64,000 bases of DNA from Thalassospira profundimaris (GTDB lineage: Bacteria; Pseudomonadota; Alphaproteobacteria; Rhodospirillales; Thalassospiraceae): the NCBI RefSeq assembly GCF_003326675.1, contig NZ_JPWF01000001.1:248001-312000 (forward strand), in the 5' to 3' direction. The notes beneath the pieces are model-generated. The model did not search any database, was not told the DNA's origin, and saw only the letters and a program-made list of their open reading frames with translations. Below, piece by piece: positions 8,265 through 16,677 of this stretch (positions are counted from its first letter, which is position 1; each line of letters starts with the position of its first letter). Position numbers and translations under genes: made by a program.

Positions 8265-9668
8265 TTAATCGCTCATGATCCAGGTGTCCTTGACCCCGCC
8301 ACCCTGTGACGAGTTCACGACAAGTGACCCTTCGCGCAATGCCACACGGGTCAGACCGCCCGGTGTCAGGCGAATGTCATCGCCAACAAGACAGAAAGGC
8401 CGGAAATCAACGTGGCGCGGCGCGATGCCGCTTTCAACAAAGGTCGGGCAAGCTGAAAGCGCCAAAGTCGGCTGGGCGATGAAATCACCCGGATCGGCCT
8501 TGATGCGTTCGGCATAGGCGGCCTGTTCGGCTTTGGTCGATGCCGGTCCGACCAGCATGCCATATCCGCCCGAACCGTGAACTTCCTTGACCACCAGTTC
8601 ACCCAGATGTTCCAGAACATATTTCATGTCATCGGGCTTGCCGCATTTCCAGGTCGGAACGTTATTAAGGATCGGTTCCTGTCCCAGATAGAAACGGATC
8701 ATATCGGGCACATAGGTATAAACCGCCTTGTCATCGGCGACCCCGGCACCCGGAGCCGAGCATATGGCGACCCCGCCCGACCGATAGACGTTCATCAGTC
8801 CCGGAACCCCAAGGACCGAGTCCGGGCGGAAGCACAGTGGATCGATATAGGCATCATCAATACGGCGATAAATCACATCAACGCGGGCCGGGCCGCGGGT
8901 GGTGCGCATGTACACGCGGTCATCGGACACAAACAGGTCTTGACCTTCGACCAGTTCAACACCCATCTGGTCGGCAAGGAAGGAATGTTCATAATAGGCG
9001 CTGTTCATCGCGCCCGGTGTCAGAACCACAATATTGGGTTCACGGTCACATTTGGGCGGTGCGATGCTTTTCAGCGTCTTGAGCAACATGTCCGGATAGC
9101 TTTCAACCGGCTCAATCCGCAGGTTTTTGAACAGTTCCGGGAACATCCGCATCATGATTTCGCGGTTTTCAAGCATGTAGGAAACGCCTGACGGGGTCCG
9201 GCAGTTATCCTCCAGCACATAGAAATCTTCGGGTCCGGTACGGACAATATCGACGCCGACAATATGGCTGTAAACCTTGCGCGGTGGATCGATGCCGATC
9301 ACGGCCGGTTCAAAGGCGTCGTTTTTGAATACCAGATCGGCGGGAATGATCCCGGCTTTGATGATTTCGGCATTGTGATAGACGTCATACAGGAACGTGT
9401 TGAGTGCACGTGCGCGCTGTTTGACGCCGCGATCAAGTTTACGCCATTCGCTTGCTGTGAAAATGCGCGGGATCAGATCGAACGGGATTAACCGTTCCGG
9501 GTCACCACCTTCGCCATAGACGGCAAAGGTAATGCCGATTTTGCGAAACAGAGTTTCAGCTTCAAGGCGCTTCTGTTCGAGGACCTCGGGGCCGTTTGCT
9601 TCCATCCAGTCAACCAGTGCGCGATAAGGTTCGCGTACCTGGTCGTCCATCGTCATCTCGTTGAACAT
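8265..9668 (-). CDS. Circularly permuted ATP-grasp protein (DUF404/DUF407 type)
   Basis: First gene of the Anbu operon. The 467-residue product matches the circularly permuted ATP-grasp family (CP_ATPgrasp), with the LEDNCRTPSGVSYMLENRE block, the DVIYRRIDDAYIDPL segment and the KEVHGSGGYGM glycine-rich ATP loop near the C terminus. Members are predicted carboxylate-amine ligases that form peptide or amide bonds with ATP. The ATG at 9668 follows AAGGGGAGT at about 7 nt. The substrate is unknown. With the peptidase-like partners downstream, a cycle of making and cleaving a small peptide or tag is the standing hypothesis. Confidence 0.9.
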   Translation of the reverse strand: MFNEMTMDDQVREPYRALVDWMEANGPEVLEQKRLEAETLFRKIGITFAVYGEGGDPERLIPFDLIPRIFTASEWRKLDRGVKQRARALNTFLYDVYHNAEIIKAGIIPADLVFKNDAFEPAVIGIDPPRKVYSHIVGVDIVRTGPEDFYVLEDNCRTPSGVSYMLENREIMMRMFPELFKNLRIEPVESYPDMLLKTLKSIAPPKCDREPNIVVLTPGAMNSAYYEHSFLADQMGVELVEGQDLFVSDDRVYMRTTRGPARVDVIYRRIDDAYIDPLCFRPDSVLGVPGLMNVYRSGGVAICSAPGAGVADDKAVYTYVPDMIRFYLGQEPILNNVPTWKCGKPDDMKYVLEHLGELVVKEVHGSGGYGMLVGPASTKAEQAAYAERIKADPGDFIAQPTLALSACPTFVESGIAPRHVDFRPFCLVGDDIRLTPGGLTRVALREGSLVVNSSQGGGVKDTWIMSD

Positions 9669-9807
9669 GCATACTCCCCTTATTTACCTTTTGATTAAAG
9701 GCGTCCGGGGGTGTGGTGGTCAAGGATGTTCAGGGTTGAAATGACAGATTTTTCGGCAAAAAACTGTTGTGCTGAAAAAATAAACTCGGTGCATAGGGCG
9801 TTTGTAC

Positions 9808-9836
9808 AAAAAACGGGCGGACTTTGCATCCGCCCG
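9808..9836 (-). terminator. Rho-independent terminator of the cbiX-cobM operon
   Basis: On the minus strand an 8-bp stem CGGGCGGA / TCCGCCCG with a 7-nt loop is followed by six Ts, just after the cobM stop. Confidence 0.9.
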
Positions 9837-9843
9837 GTCGGTA

Positions 9844-10605
9844 TTACGCCTTGGCCGGGCGCAAAACATGGGTATGGTCGGCAGCATAAAGCCGGGAATC
9901 GGTAAAATCCTTCCGTCCGAACACTTCGCCCACCATGATCAGGGCGGTGCGGGTGATGCCGCTTCCTTTGACCTTGGCGCGGATATCGCCAAGGGTGCCA
10001 AAGATATATTGCTGATCGGGCCAGGTGGCGCGATAGGCAATCACCACCGGGCATTCTTCGCCGTAATGCGGGGTCAGGTCGCGGACCACATTGGCAAGGT
10101 TGTTGATCGACAGATGGACCGCAAGTGTGGCGCTTGATTTGCCAAGTTCGGCAAGACTTTCGCCATCGGGCATTGCCGATGACCGCATGGCCGTACGGGT
10201 CAGAATCACGGTCTGTGAAATATCGGGCAGGGTCAGCTCTGCACCGATTTCAGCAGCCGTTGCCGCATAGGCCGAAACACCCGGCGTGATGTCATAGGGA
10301 ATGCCAAGATCATCCAGACGGCGGATTTGCTCGGCAATCGCCCCGTAAATCGACGGATCGCCGGAATGCACACGCGCCACGTCCTGACCCTTGGCGTGGG
10401 CGGTTTCAATCTCGGCGATGATTTCATCCAGATGCATCGAGGCGGTATCAATCACGCGTGCGCCTTCGGGTGCGGCGGTGACGATTTCTTCGGGCACCAG
10501 TGATCCGGCATAAAGACAGACCGGGCATTTTTCAATCAGACGCAAACCGCGCACGGTGATCAGGTCCGGGGCACCGGGGCCGGCACCAATAAAATGAACA
10601 GTCAT
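9844..10605 (-). CDS. cobM: Precorrin-4 C11-methyltransferase
   Basis: CobM (CbiF in the anaerobic route) transfers a methyl group from S-adenosylmethionine to C11 of precorrin-4. The 253-residue product is a typical tetrapyrrole methylase: the N-terminal GAGPGAPDLITVRG loop, the SAM loop VHSGDPSIYGA, and the ITPGVSAYAATAAEIGAEL segment that separates the C11 methylases from their paralogues. The start shares one base with the cbiG-cobJ stop (TAATG). It is the last gene of the operon and is followed by a strong terminator. Confidence 0.95.
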   Translation of the reverse strand: MTVHFIGAGPGAPDLITVRGLRLIEKCPVCLYAGSLVPEEIVTAAPEGARVIDTASMHLDEIIAEIETAHAKGQDVARVHSGDPSIYGAIAEQIRRLDDLGIPYDITPGVSAYAATAAEIGAELTLPDISQTVILTRTAMRSSAMPDGESLAELGKSSATLAVHLSINNLANVVRDLTPHYGEECPVVIAYRATWPDQQYIFGTLGDIRAKVKGSGITRTALIMVGEVFGRKDFTDSRLYAADHTHVLRPAKA

Positions 10606-12545
10606 TATTCTGCCTTGTCGTTTTTGGAAGTATCGTTACTGCTGTGAACCGGCGCCTTGGCGGCATCAGGACCCTTCTTGGCATAGCCGCGCGGGGTGTA
10701 GACCCATTCATTCTCGCCACGCGTGATATGGCGGCTGTTGCTTGACCCGACCAGTACCGTGGTCAGCATATCCACCATATCGACTTCAAGTTTCGAAAGC
10801 GGAACGACCGTGATTTCCTCGTCCGGGCGGCCCAGCTGACGGCCCAGAACGACAGGCGTATCCGCCGGGCGATGTTCCAGAAGGATATCGCGGGCAACCG
10901 CCAGCAAATCCCGACGGCGTTTGGAGACCGGGTTATAGAAGGCAATAACAAAGTCACCTTCGCCCGCAGCCTTGAGACGGCGCAGGATATCGTCACGCGG
11001 GGTCAAAAGATCTGAAAGCGAAATCGCGCAGAAATCATGACCAAGCGGCGCGCCAATGCGTGATGCCGCGGCCTGAAGGGCGGAAATACCCGGGGAAACC
11101 TGAACCGCAACCCGGTTCCAGTCTGCACGATCTTCGCGATCAAGCAACTCGAACACAAGGGTCGCCAGGGCATAGATGCCCGCATCGCCCGATCCGATCA
11201 GGGCAACATCCTTGCCGGTTGCTGCCAGTTCAAGGGCATGACGCGCACGGGCTTCTTCGGCACCAAGATCGGAATGGTGGCAATCCTTGCCATCAATCAG
11301 CGATCCCAGCAGATCAAGATACATCTGATAGCCAACAATATCGGTCGCACGGCCGATCAGGGCGGTGGCCTCGGGGCTACGCCAGCCGATCTGACCCGGA
11401 CCGATGCCGACAATCGACAATTTGCCTTGTGCCTTGCCGATATTATCGGGCGTGATGTCATCCTGTGACAGGGCAATGGCACAGGTGGATTTCTTGGTCT
11501 TGTGCTTTGGCACGATCAGCTTGCCATTGGGTCCGACGGTGGCAAGGGCCGCGCCCTCGGCAACGCCGTGACAGCCGGTTTCGGCAAACACAACATCAGA
11601 GGGCGTCACAAGACGATCTGCCTCGGCCTCAAGGGTTGGGGCATCAAAGAACCGGGCCGGAACGCCAAGACGGCGGGCCAGTTCATGGACCGCTGCTTCG
11701 TCTGCTTTAAGATCAATCGAGCTGACACAGGCAATGGCCTTGGCGCTCAGACACTGACCGGCCAGAGTTTCCATGACAAGCTCATAAAGATCATCAGCCG
11801 GACAGCCGCGTTCACAGCCAACACCAAGGGCAAGGACCGGCGGGTGATAGGTGATGGCGGTTTCGGCGCTATCACTGATTGCATCATCATCGGCCCCTTC
11901 GCGGGCGGTGGCTGTGATCAGAACACTGCCATCCTCGCTTTGGGCAATCGCGCTGTTGGTCAGCCAGGCGCTTGAACCTGCTTCGACTTCGATGCGGGCG
12001 GATGCGCCAGCCAAAAGGGCGGCGGTGGCCTGTTTGACGGTTTCGGGGGTGCCCAGTTTCCAGCCCGCTGGCGGTTCATCAAGGGCAAGGCCCAGCATCG
12101 CGTCGCCCGGTGTGGTGATGGCGGCCTTGCTGCCAAGCCGTTCGGCCAGATCGCGGGCAAGACGGTTACCACCATGATGGCCGCCCAAAAGCGGGATAAA
12201 GGTATCCCCGGCTTCGTCAACGGCAATGACAGCCGCATCCTGCCACTTGCCAGCCAGAAGCGGGGCAAGGGCACGGATCAGAATGCCTGCGGCGCAAACG
12301 CCAATGATCACATGATCGGATGAAAAAGTTTGTTGCAGATGCGCAATGGTATCGTCAAAGGCAACATCGACATCCTTGACCGACACGCGGGTGCGCAGGC
12401 CATGGACGCTGGCGCCCTGAAGATTATTGGCGATTTTGCGTGCGGTCGGAAGGGCGCGCTGGGTCAGGCAAATCACCGCAATCGGGGCAATCGGATTGGT
12501 CGGCAATGCCGGGCTGTTCGAGCTGTTATGGGCGGTCATCGCCAT
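10605..12545 (-). CDS. cobJ: Fused CbiG (with CobE part) and CobJ: cobalt-precorrin-5A hydrolase / precorrin-3B C17-methyltransferase
   Basis: One 646-residue protein joins two pathway steps. Residues about 20-170 are the CbiG N domain, with VIGVCAAGILIRALAPLL and the GGHHGGNRLA motif. Residues about 235-365 are the CbiG C-terminal/CobE domain, with ALGVGCERGCPADDL and FAETGCHGVAEGAAL. Residues about 370-625 are the CobJ/CbiH methylase, with VGIGPGQIGWRSPEA, GSGDAGIYALA and VSPGISALQAAASRIGAPLGHDF. CobJ does ring contraction with C17 methylation in both routes. CbiG opens the delta-lactone and releases acetaldehyde in the anaerobic route. It overlaps cobI by 10 bp, and a GGAG site precedes the ATG at 12545. 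Fusion of the two is seen in other genomes. Confidence 0.93.
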   Translation of the reverse strand: MAMTAHNSSNSPALPTNPIAPIAVICLTQRALPTARKIANNLQGASVHGLRTRVSVKDVDVAFDDTIAHLQQTFSSDHVIIGVCAAGILIRALAPLLAGKWQDAAVIAVDEAGDTFIPLLGGHHGGNRLARDLAERLGSKAAITTPGDAMLGLALDEPPAGWKLGTPETVKQATAALLAGASARIEVEAGSSAWLTNSAIAQSEDGSVLITATAREGADDDAISDSAETAITYHPPVLALGVGCERGCPADDLYELVMETLAGQCLSAKAIACVSSIDLKADEAAVHELARRLGVPARFFDAPTLEAEADRLVTPSDVVFAETGCHGVAEGAALATVGPNGKLIVPKHKTKKSTCAIALSQDDITPDNIGKAQGKLSIVGIGPGQIGWRSPEATALIGRATDIVGYQMYLDLLGSLIDGKDCHHSDLGAEEARARHALELAATGKDVALIGSGDAGIYALATLVFELLDREDRADWNRVAVQVSPGISALQAAASRIGAPLGHDFCAISLSDLLTPRDDILRRLKAAGEGDFVIAFYNPVSKRRRDLLAVARDILLEHRPADTPVVLGRQLGRPDEEITVVPLSKLEVDMVDMLTTVLVGSSNSRHITRGENEWVYTPRGYAKKGPDAAKAPVHSSNDTSKNDKAE

Positions 12546-13276
12546 GCGTCTCCGCGACGGTGGATCAGGATCATGGAAAAATAGGGTGCCTTGGCATCAG
12601 CCGGAAGATCAGCCAGCGGCACCATTTTTTGCGTTTCAAGGGTGGCGCGTTCGATGTAGCGCGCCCGATCGGTCAGGCCAAGCTCGTTGATCACATCGCG
12701 CACCTTGGCGAAATGACGGCCAAGTTTGATGATGGCAGCAGCATCGGTATTGGCAAGCTGGGTGCGCAGGCGTTCGGCATCAAGCGGTCCGGGAATAACT
12801 TGCAGAACATCGTTTTTGGCGGCAAGCGGCGCACCAAGCTGGGCCGCGCAGGCCATCATGGAGCTGACACCCGGAACGGTTTTGACCGGATATCCGGCCT
12901 CGGCCAAACGGCCAAACAGATACATGAAGCTGCCATAGAAGAACGGATCGCCTTCGCACAGTACGGCAACGGTTTTGCCATCTGCCAGATGTTTGCCAAT
13001 TTCGATGGCGGCGGCGTCATAGACCGGATCGGCGGGCTTGCCCATTTCAATGCGGATGGCGATTTCAATCCGGCCTTCGGGAATATGGGGATCAACGATC
13101 TGGCGGGCCAGACTGACACCGTCTTCAAGGGCAGGATAGGCAATCACATCGGCCTGTTGCAGGATGTTATAGGCCTTAAGCGTGATCAGATCGGGTTCCC
13201 CCGGTCCAATGCCAAGCCCATAGGCGGTTCCGGCAACCAGAAGCCCTTTTGATGCGGGGCTATCCGCACGGTTCAT
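12536..13276 (-). CDS. cobI: Precorrin-2 C20-methyltransferase
   Basis: CobI/CbiL methylates C20 of precorrin-2 (or cobalt-sirohydrochlorin). The 246-residue protein shows LGIGPGEPDLITLKA, the SAM loop EGDPFFYGSFMYL and VPGVSSMMACAAQLGAPLA, all typical for the C20 methylases. It overlaps cobL by 4 bp upstream and cbiG-cobJ by 10 bp downstream. This places it in the middle of a tightly coupled operon. Whether its in vivo substrate carries cobalt depends on the CbiX step. Confidence 0.94.
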   Translation of the reverse strand: MNRADSPASKGLLVAGTAYGLGIGPGEPDLITLKAYNILQQADVIAYPALEDGVSLARQIVDPHIPEGRIEIAIRIEMGKPADPVYDAAAIEIGKHLADGKTVAVLCEGDPFFYGSFMYLFGRLAEAGYPVKTVPGVSSMMACAAQLGAPLAAKNDVLQVIPGPLDAERLRTQLANTDAAAIIKLGRHFAKVRDVINELGLTDRARYIERATLETQKMVPLADLPADAKAPYFSMILIHRRGDAWR

Positions 13277-14526
13277 GCTTTTACTCCGAGGTAGTGGGTG
13301 ACAGGGGCAAGATTACTCCATCCCTTGAAACTGCCGCGCGGGACAAGTCGGGATACCGACAGGCGCGACAACGTGCCACCGTTTTCATTATAGAATCGTA
13401 ATAATTGTTCTTCGCCTTCCAGCGTCACCGTGTTGGCGACCAGCCGCCCATGGCTTGGAAGCAGCTTCCAGCAGGCATCAAGCAAACCCTGACTGGTAAT
13501 GCCGCCGCCAATGAAAATAGCATCTGGGCGCGGCAGTCGGTCTGCGAAGGCAAGTGCGTCTTCAATTGTCGTTTGTTCGATTACAAGCCCCGGTACGCCA
13601 AGGCGAAGCGCATTCTTTTTGATCATTGCGCAGCGTTCGGCATCGCGTTCAATTGCAACCGCCTTGCCGCGCATACGCATCCATTCAATCGAAACCGAAC
13701 CGCATCCCGCACCCAAATCCCACAAAACACCACCGGCAAAGGGTGCAAGGGACGAAAGGGTTTGGGCGCGGATTTCCGATTTGGTGATCATGCCATCGTG
13801 AATGAACGCATCATCGGGTAATCCCGGCCCGGTTGGCAGCGGTCGTGCCTTGGGCCCCGCTTCAAGATCAATCATGATCAGATTTAAGGGATCGACCGAT
13901 TTGACATCGGGCATGGAAGTGGCGGTTGACTGCCAGGTGCGGGCGGTCTGGGTGGTAATCCGTTCTTCCGGGCCGCCAAGGCGTTCGCAAACCGACATGC
14001 GGCTTTGATCAAATCCGGCTTCGCACAACATGACCGCGACCAGTGCCGGGGTCGACCCATCGGCACTAAGCGCAATCAGCTTGCCATGCGGGCGCAAATA
14101 GGCCCGTAAAGTTTCGGGGTCCCGACCATGCAGGGTGATCACATCGCATTCCGCCAAGGCCCAACCAAGACGTGATGCGGCCAGGGAAATGCTTGATGGT
14201 GCCGGGATTGCATATATCGGTTCGTGTCCGAAATATTTAATCAGCGTATTGCCAACCCCGAAATACATCGGATCACCACTGGCCAGAACCACCGGGTTCC
14301 GGTCAAGGCAATCCTCGATCAGGGGCAGGTTGGCTTCAAACGGGGTGATCCATTTGTTTTGGGTGGCGGTGTTGGACCCGGGCAACATGGCAATATGGCG
14401 GGTGCCGCCGAAAATGATGGTGGCATTTTCAATGATTTTGCGCGCCAGCGGCGACAGGCCATCATACCCGTCTTCGCCAATGCCGATCACTGTGATGCGG
14501 CCCTTAAGCGGGGATTGTTCATTCAT
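13273..14526 (-). CDS. cobL: Precorrin-6B C5,15-methyltransferase (decarboxylating), CbiE-CbiT fusion
   Basis: CobL methylates C5 and C15 and removes the C12 acetate carboxyl. The 417-residue product has a CbiE-like tetrapyrrole methylase N half (about 8-215, with ASGDPMYFGVGNTL) and a CbiT-like Rossmann methyltransferase C half (about 235-400, with LWDLGAGCGSVSIEWMR and DAIFIGGG). The fused form is the usual arrangement in aerobic-type Alphaproteobacteria. It overlaps cobH and cobI by 4 bp on either side (ATGA junctions). Confidence 0.95.
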   Translation of the reverse strand: MNEQSPLKGRITVIGIGEDGYDGLSPLARKIIENATIIFGGTRHIAMLPGSNTATQNKWITPFEANLPLIEDCLDRNPVVLASGDPMYFGVGNTLIKYFGHEPIYAIPAPSSISLAASRLGWALAECDVITLHGRDPETLRAYLRPHGKLIALSADGSTPALVAVMLCEAGFDQSRMSVCERLGGPEERITTQTARTWQSTATSMPDVKSVDPLNLIMIDLEAGPKARPLPTGPGLPDDAFIHDGMITKSEIRAQTLSSLAPFAGGVLWDLGAGCGSVSIEWMRMRGKAVAIERDAERCAMIKKNALRLGVPGLVIEQTTIEDALAFADRLPRPDAIFIGGGITSQGLLDACWKLLPSHGRLVANTVTLEGEEQLLRFYNENGGTLSRLSVSRLVPRGSFKGWSNLAPVTHYLGVKA

Positions 14527-15206
14527 GACAGCCCGGCCTTTTTACGATCAAGGGTGCCATCAGGTGTCGTTTCATCATCGCGTGCCAGGCGCGCCAGCGC
14601 ATTGACGGTGGCGGCCGTCACCGCACTTCCGCCAAACCGGCCGCGCAAGGTGACAAAGGGGATGTCGCCGGCATGCTCGATCAGGGCATCCTTGCTTTCA
14701 GCCGCACCGACAAATCCGACTGGCATGCCGATGATTGCTGCGGGTTTGGGCAGGCGGCCCTGATGAATGGCTTCCAGCAGATGGAACAGCGCCGTTGGTG
14801 CATTGCCAATCGCAATTATTGCGTTTTCGATATGATCGACCCATGCCTCGACCGCGGCGGCGGACCGGGTGGTGCCAAGTTGTGCGGCAAGGCCGTGGGT
14901 ATCGCCATCATTCAAGGTGCATAGAACCGGGTTTTCTGCGGGCAAAAGGCGGGAAATGATGCCATGGCGGATCATCTCCGCATCACAAAGCACGGGTTTG
15001 CCAGCGCGCAGCGCCCGTGTGGCCGCCCCGCACAGATCACCGCCAAAGGCAATCTGGCCTGCCATCTCGACCATGCCACAGGCATGAATGATACGGATGG
15101 CAACCGGACGCTCGGTCTTTGAAAAGCGCGCAAGGTCTGCCTCGGCCTCAATTGTGGCAAAGCTTTTGGCATAGATTTCCTGCGGATCACGCAGATAGTC
15201 AAACAT
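14523..15206 (-). CDS. cobH: Precorrin-8X methylmutase
   Basis: CobH/CbiC moves the methyl group from C11 to C12 to make hydrogenobyrinic acid (or cobyrinic acid). The 227-residue product has the family segments RIIHACGMVEMAGQIAF, which includes the conserved catalytic His, and IIGMPVGFVGAAESKDAL near the C terminus. Length is normal. It follows cbiX after 33 bp and overlaps cobL by 4 bp. Confidence 0.95.
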   Translation of the reverse strand: MFDYLRDPQEIYAKSFATIEAEADLARFSKTERPVAIRIIHACGMVEMAGQIAFGGDLCGAATRALRAGKPVLCDAEMIRHGIISRLLPAENPVLCTLNDGDTHGLAAQLGTTRSAAAVEAWVDHIENAIIAIGNAPTALFHLLEAIHQGRLPKPAAIIGMPVGFVGAAESKDALIEHAGDIPFVTLRGRFGGSAVTAATVNALARLARDDETTPDGTLDRKKAGLS

Positions 15207-15230
15207 TGCCGCGCCTTTCAGAATTCGGGG

Positions 15231-15255
15231 ATCGACCGGTCAGGAACCGGTCGAT
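15231..15255. repeat. Perfect 10-bp inverted repeat at the cbiX 3' end
   Basis: ATCGACCGGT and ACCGGTCGAT are separated by 5 nt. The repeat spans the last codons of cbiX and the gap before cobH. It has no T-run, so it is more likely an RNA-processing or stability hairpin than a terminator. Confidence 0.5.
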
Positions 15256-16289
15256 TTGTTCGTATCACCATGATCATGGGAATGACTGTGCGCATGGTCG
15301 TGATCATGACTGTGATCGTGTGCGTGGTCATGACTATGGCCGTGATGATGGTGGCCATGACTATGACCATGGTGATGATGGCCGTGGCTATGGCCATGAC
15401 TGTGCCCGTCCGTGCCGATCCCCATCACATGATGGTGGTGGCCGACCTGCGGGGTGCCGACATCGCCTTCAAAGCCAATGATCTGCTCGCGATATTTGCA
15501 AAGCTGGCAGTTCATATTGTTGTCGCCGGTATCGATTTCGGCAAGGCGTTCGGCAAAGCTTTCAAGCACCATCGGATGGTCTTTAAGGTAGCCTGCCTTG
15601 ATGAATTCGACATCGCCGAACTCGGCGGCGACTTCATCGGTGTGGGTATAAATGCGGTCGATCAGGATACCCGCAAACAGGAAATAGGGGAAAACCACAA
15701 CGCGTTTGTAACCCAGTTTCATGGCTTCGCGCAGACCGGCATTCACGCGCGGATGGGCAACACCGGAATAGCTGATTTCAGTGCGGCCAAATCCCATGCC
15801 TTCCTGAAGCATGCGGGCAACTTTATAAACGTTTGAATTGGCATCCGGGTCATTGGTGCCACGCCCGACAACCATCAAAAGGGTTTCCTTACGCGATACG
15901 CTGTCATCGGCATCGGCAAGGGCTTCTTCGATACGGTCTTTGGCGGCGATCAGAAGTTTGGGATCAATCGCCAGATCACGGCCGAACTTGACATCAATGT
16001 CAGGATTGTCATGGGCGAAATTGTTCACTTCGCTTGGCAGGTCATTTTTGACGTGCCCGGCAGCAAACAGCATACCCGGAAGGGCATAAATCTTTTTGTG
16101 GCCCATGGCTTTGAGCTTTTCAAAGCCATCACGCAGGATCGGGTGCGCAAATTCGAGAAAACCGCTTTCGACATCATAGTCGGCCAGATGGGTCTGTTTC
16201 ATCGTTTCAACCATGGCGTTGAACTGTGAAACCGCGCGTTCATCACGCGAACCGTGACCGCAAATCATTACTGCGCCTTTGGGGGACAT
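15240..16289 (-). CDS. cbiX: CbiX-type sirohydrochlorin cobaltochelatase with very His-rich C-terminal tail
   Basis: CbiX inserts Co2+ into sirohydrochlorin, the committing step of the early-cobalt route. The 349-residue product is the long form with two chelatase halves: an N half with MICGHGSRDERAV and EFAHPIL, and a second half with VVGRGTNDPDANSNVYKVAR, AHPRVNAGL and FPYFLFAGILIDRI. A MNCQLCKYRE segment follows, with a CxxC that fits the Fe-S region reported for long CbiX proteins. The final roughly 68 residues contain 30 His in HSH, HHHH and DH units, a probable metal store or chaperone tail. The ATG at 16289 follows AAGGAG. Longer in-frame starts lack a ribosome site. First gene of the operon. 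Confidence 0.92.
   Translation of the reverse strand: MSPKGAVMICGHGSRDERAVSQFNAMVETMKQTHLADYDVESGFLEFAHPILRDGFEKLKAMGHKKIYALPGMLFAAGHVKNDLPSEVNNFAHDNPDIDVKFGRDLAIDPKLLIAAKDRIEEALADADDSVSRKETLLMVVGRGTNDPDANSNVYKVARMLQEGMGFGRTEISYSGVAHPRVNAGLREAMKLGYKRVVVFPYFLFAGILIDRIYTHTDEVAAEFGDVEFIKAGYLKDHPMVLESFAERLAEIDTGDNNMNCQLCKYREQIIGFEGDVGTPQVGHHHHVMGIGTDGHSHGHSHGHHHHGHSHGHHHHGHSHDHAHDHSHDHDHAHSHSHDHGDTNKSTGS
15266..15445 (-). repeat. CAT/CAC-rich low-complexity DNA encoding the CbiX His tail
   Basis: Short degenerate repeats of CAT, CAC, GAC and GGC codons that encode the His/Asp/Gly/Ser tail. The tract is prone to slippage length variation. Confidence 0.8.
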
Positions 16290-16677
16290 AAAAGGCTGCT
16301 CCTTTGTCTCTCTTTTGGTGTTTTTCGCGATGACTTTTGCCATCGCGGTACCCGATGCCACCCCCGTTTTCACCGATTGGCTTGCGGAATGCAAGCGGCA
16401 GGTAACAGAAGAAATATCGAAGGCAGGATCAGAGGCGAAAATACTACTTATGGTGGGCGGGTTGGCCGCCGATATCGAATATCTTGTGGGAACTGGGTGG
16501 TTTTATGGGGGATGCATGGTGTTGTGGAATCTGATAGTATGACAAAAATAAAAATCGTATGAAAGTCTTCTAGCAAATCGGGTCACGCTTGGCAAATGAT
16601 GCTGTGACAACAGGGCTTTGGCCTATGCCCGTGTCATTGGCATTGACGGTTTGTCGCGCAGGTCGCACATTGCGCCG
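16290..16677. other. Divergent intergenic region between cbiX and cobD
   Basis: This 388-bp region should hold the promoters for the leftward cbiX operon and rightward cobD. The short open frames in it have no recognisable protein. I looked for a cobalamin riboswitch (B12 box, CCCCCGCAACTGT core) on both strands and see none. The part around 16530-16575 is AT-rich. Confidence 0.5.

Noticed and set aside
15266-15445. CAT/CAC-rich repeats resembling a repeat array
   Set aside because: Units are 3-12 bp and irregular, and they translate as the His tail of CbiX. No spacers or cas genes, so not CRISPR.
16290-16677. Possible second cobalamin riboswitch upstream of cbiX
   Set aside because: No B12 box and no CCCCCGCAACTGT-like core on either strand.
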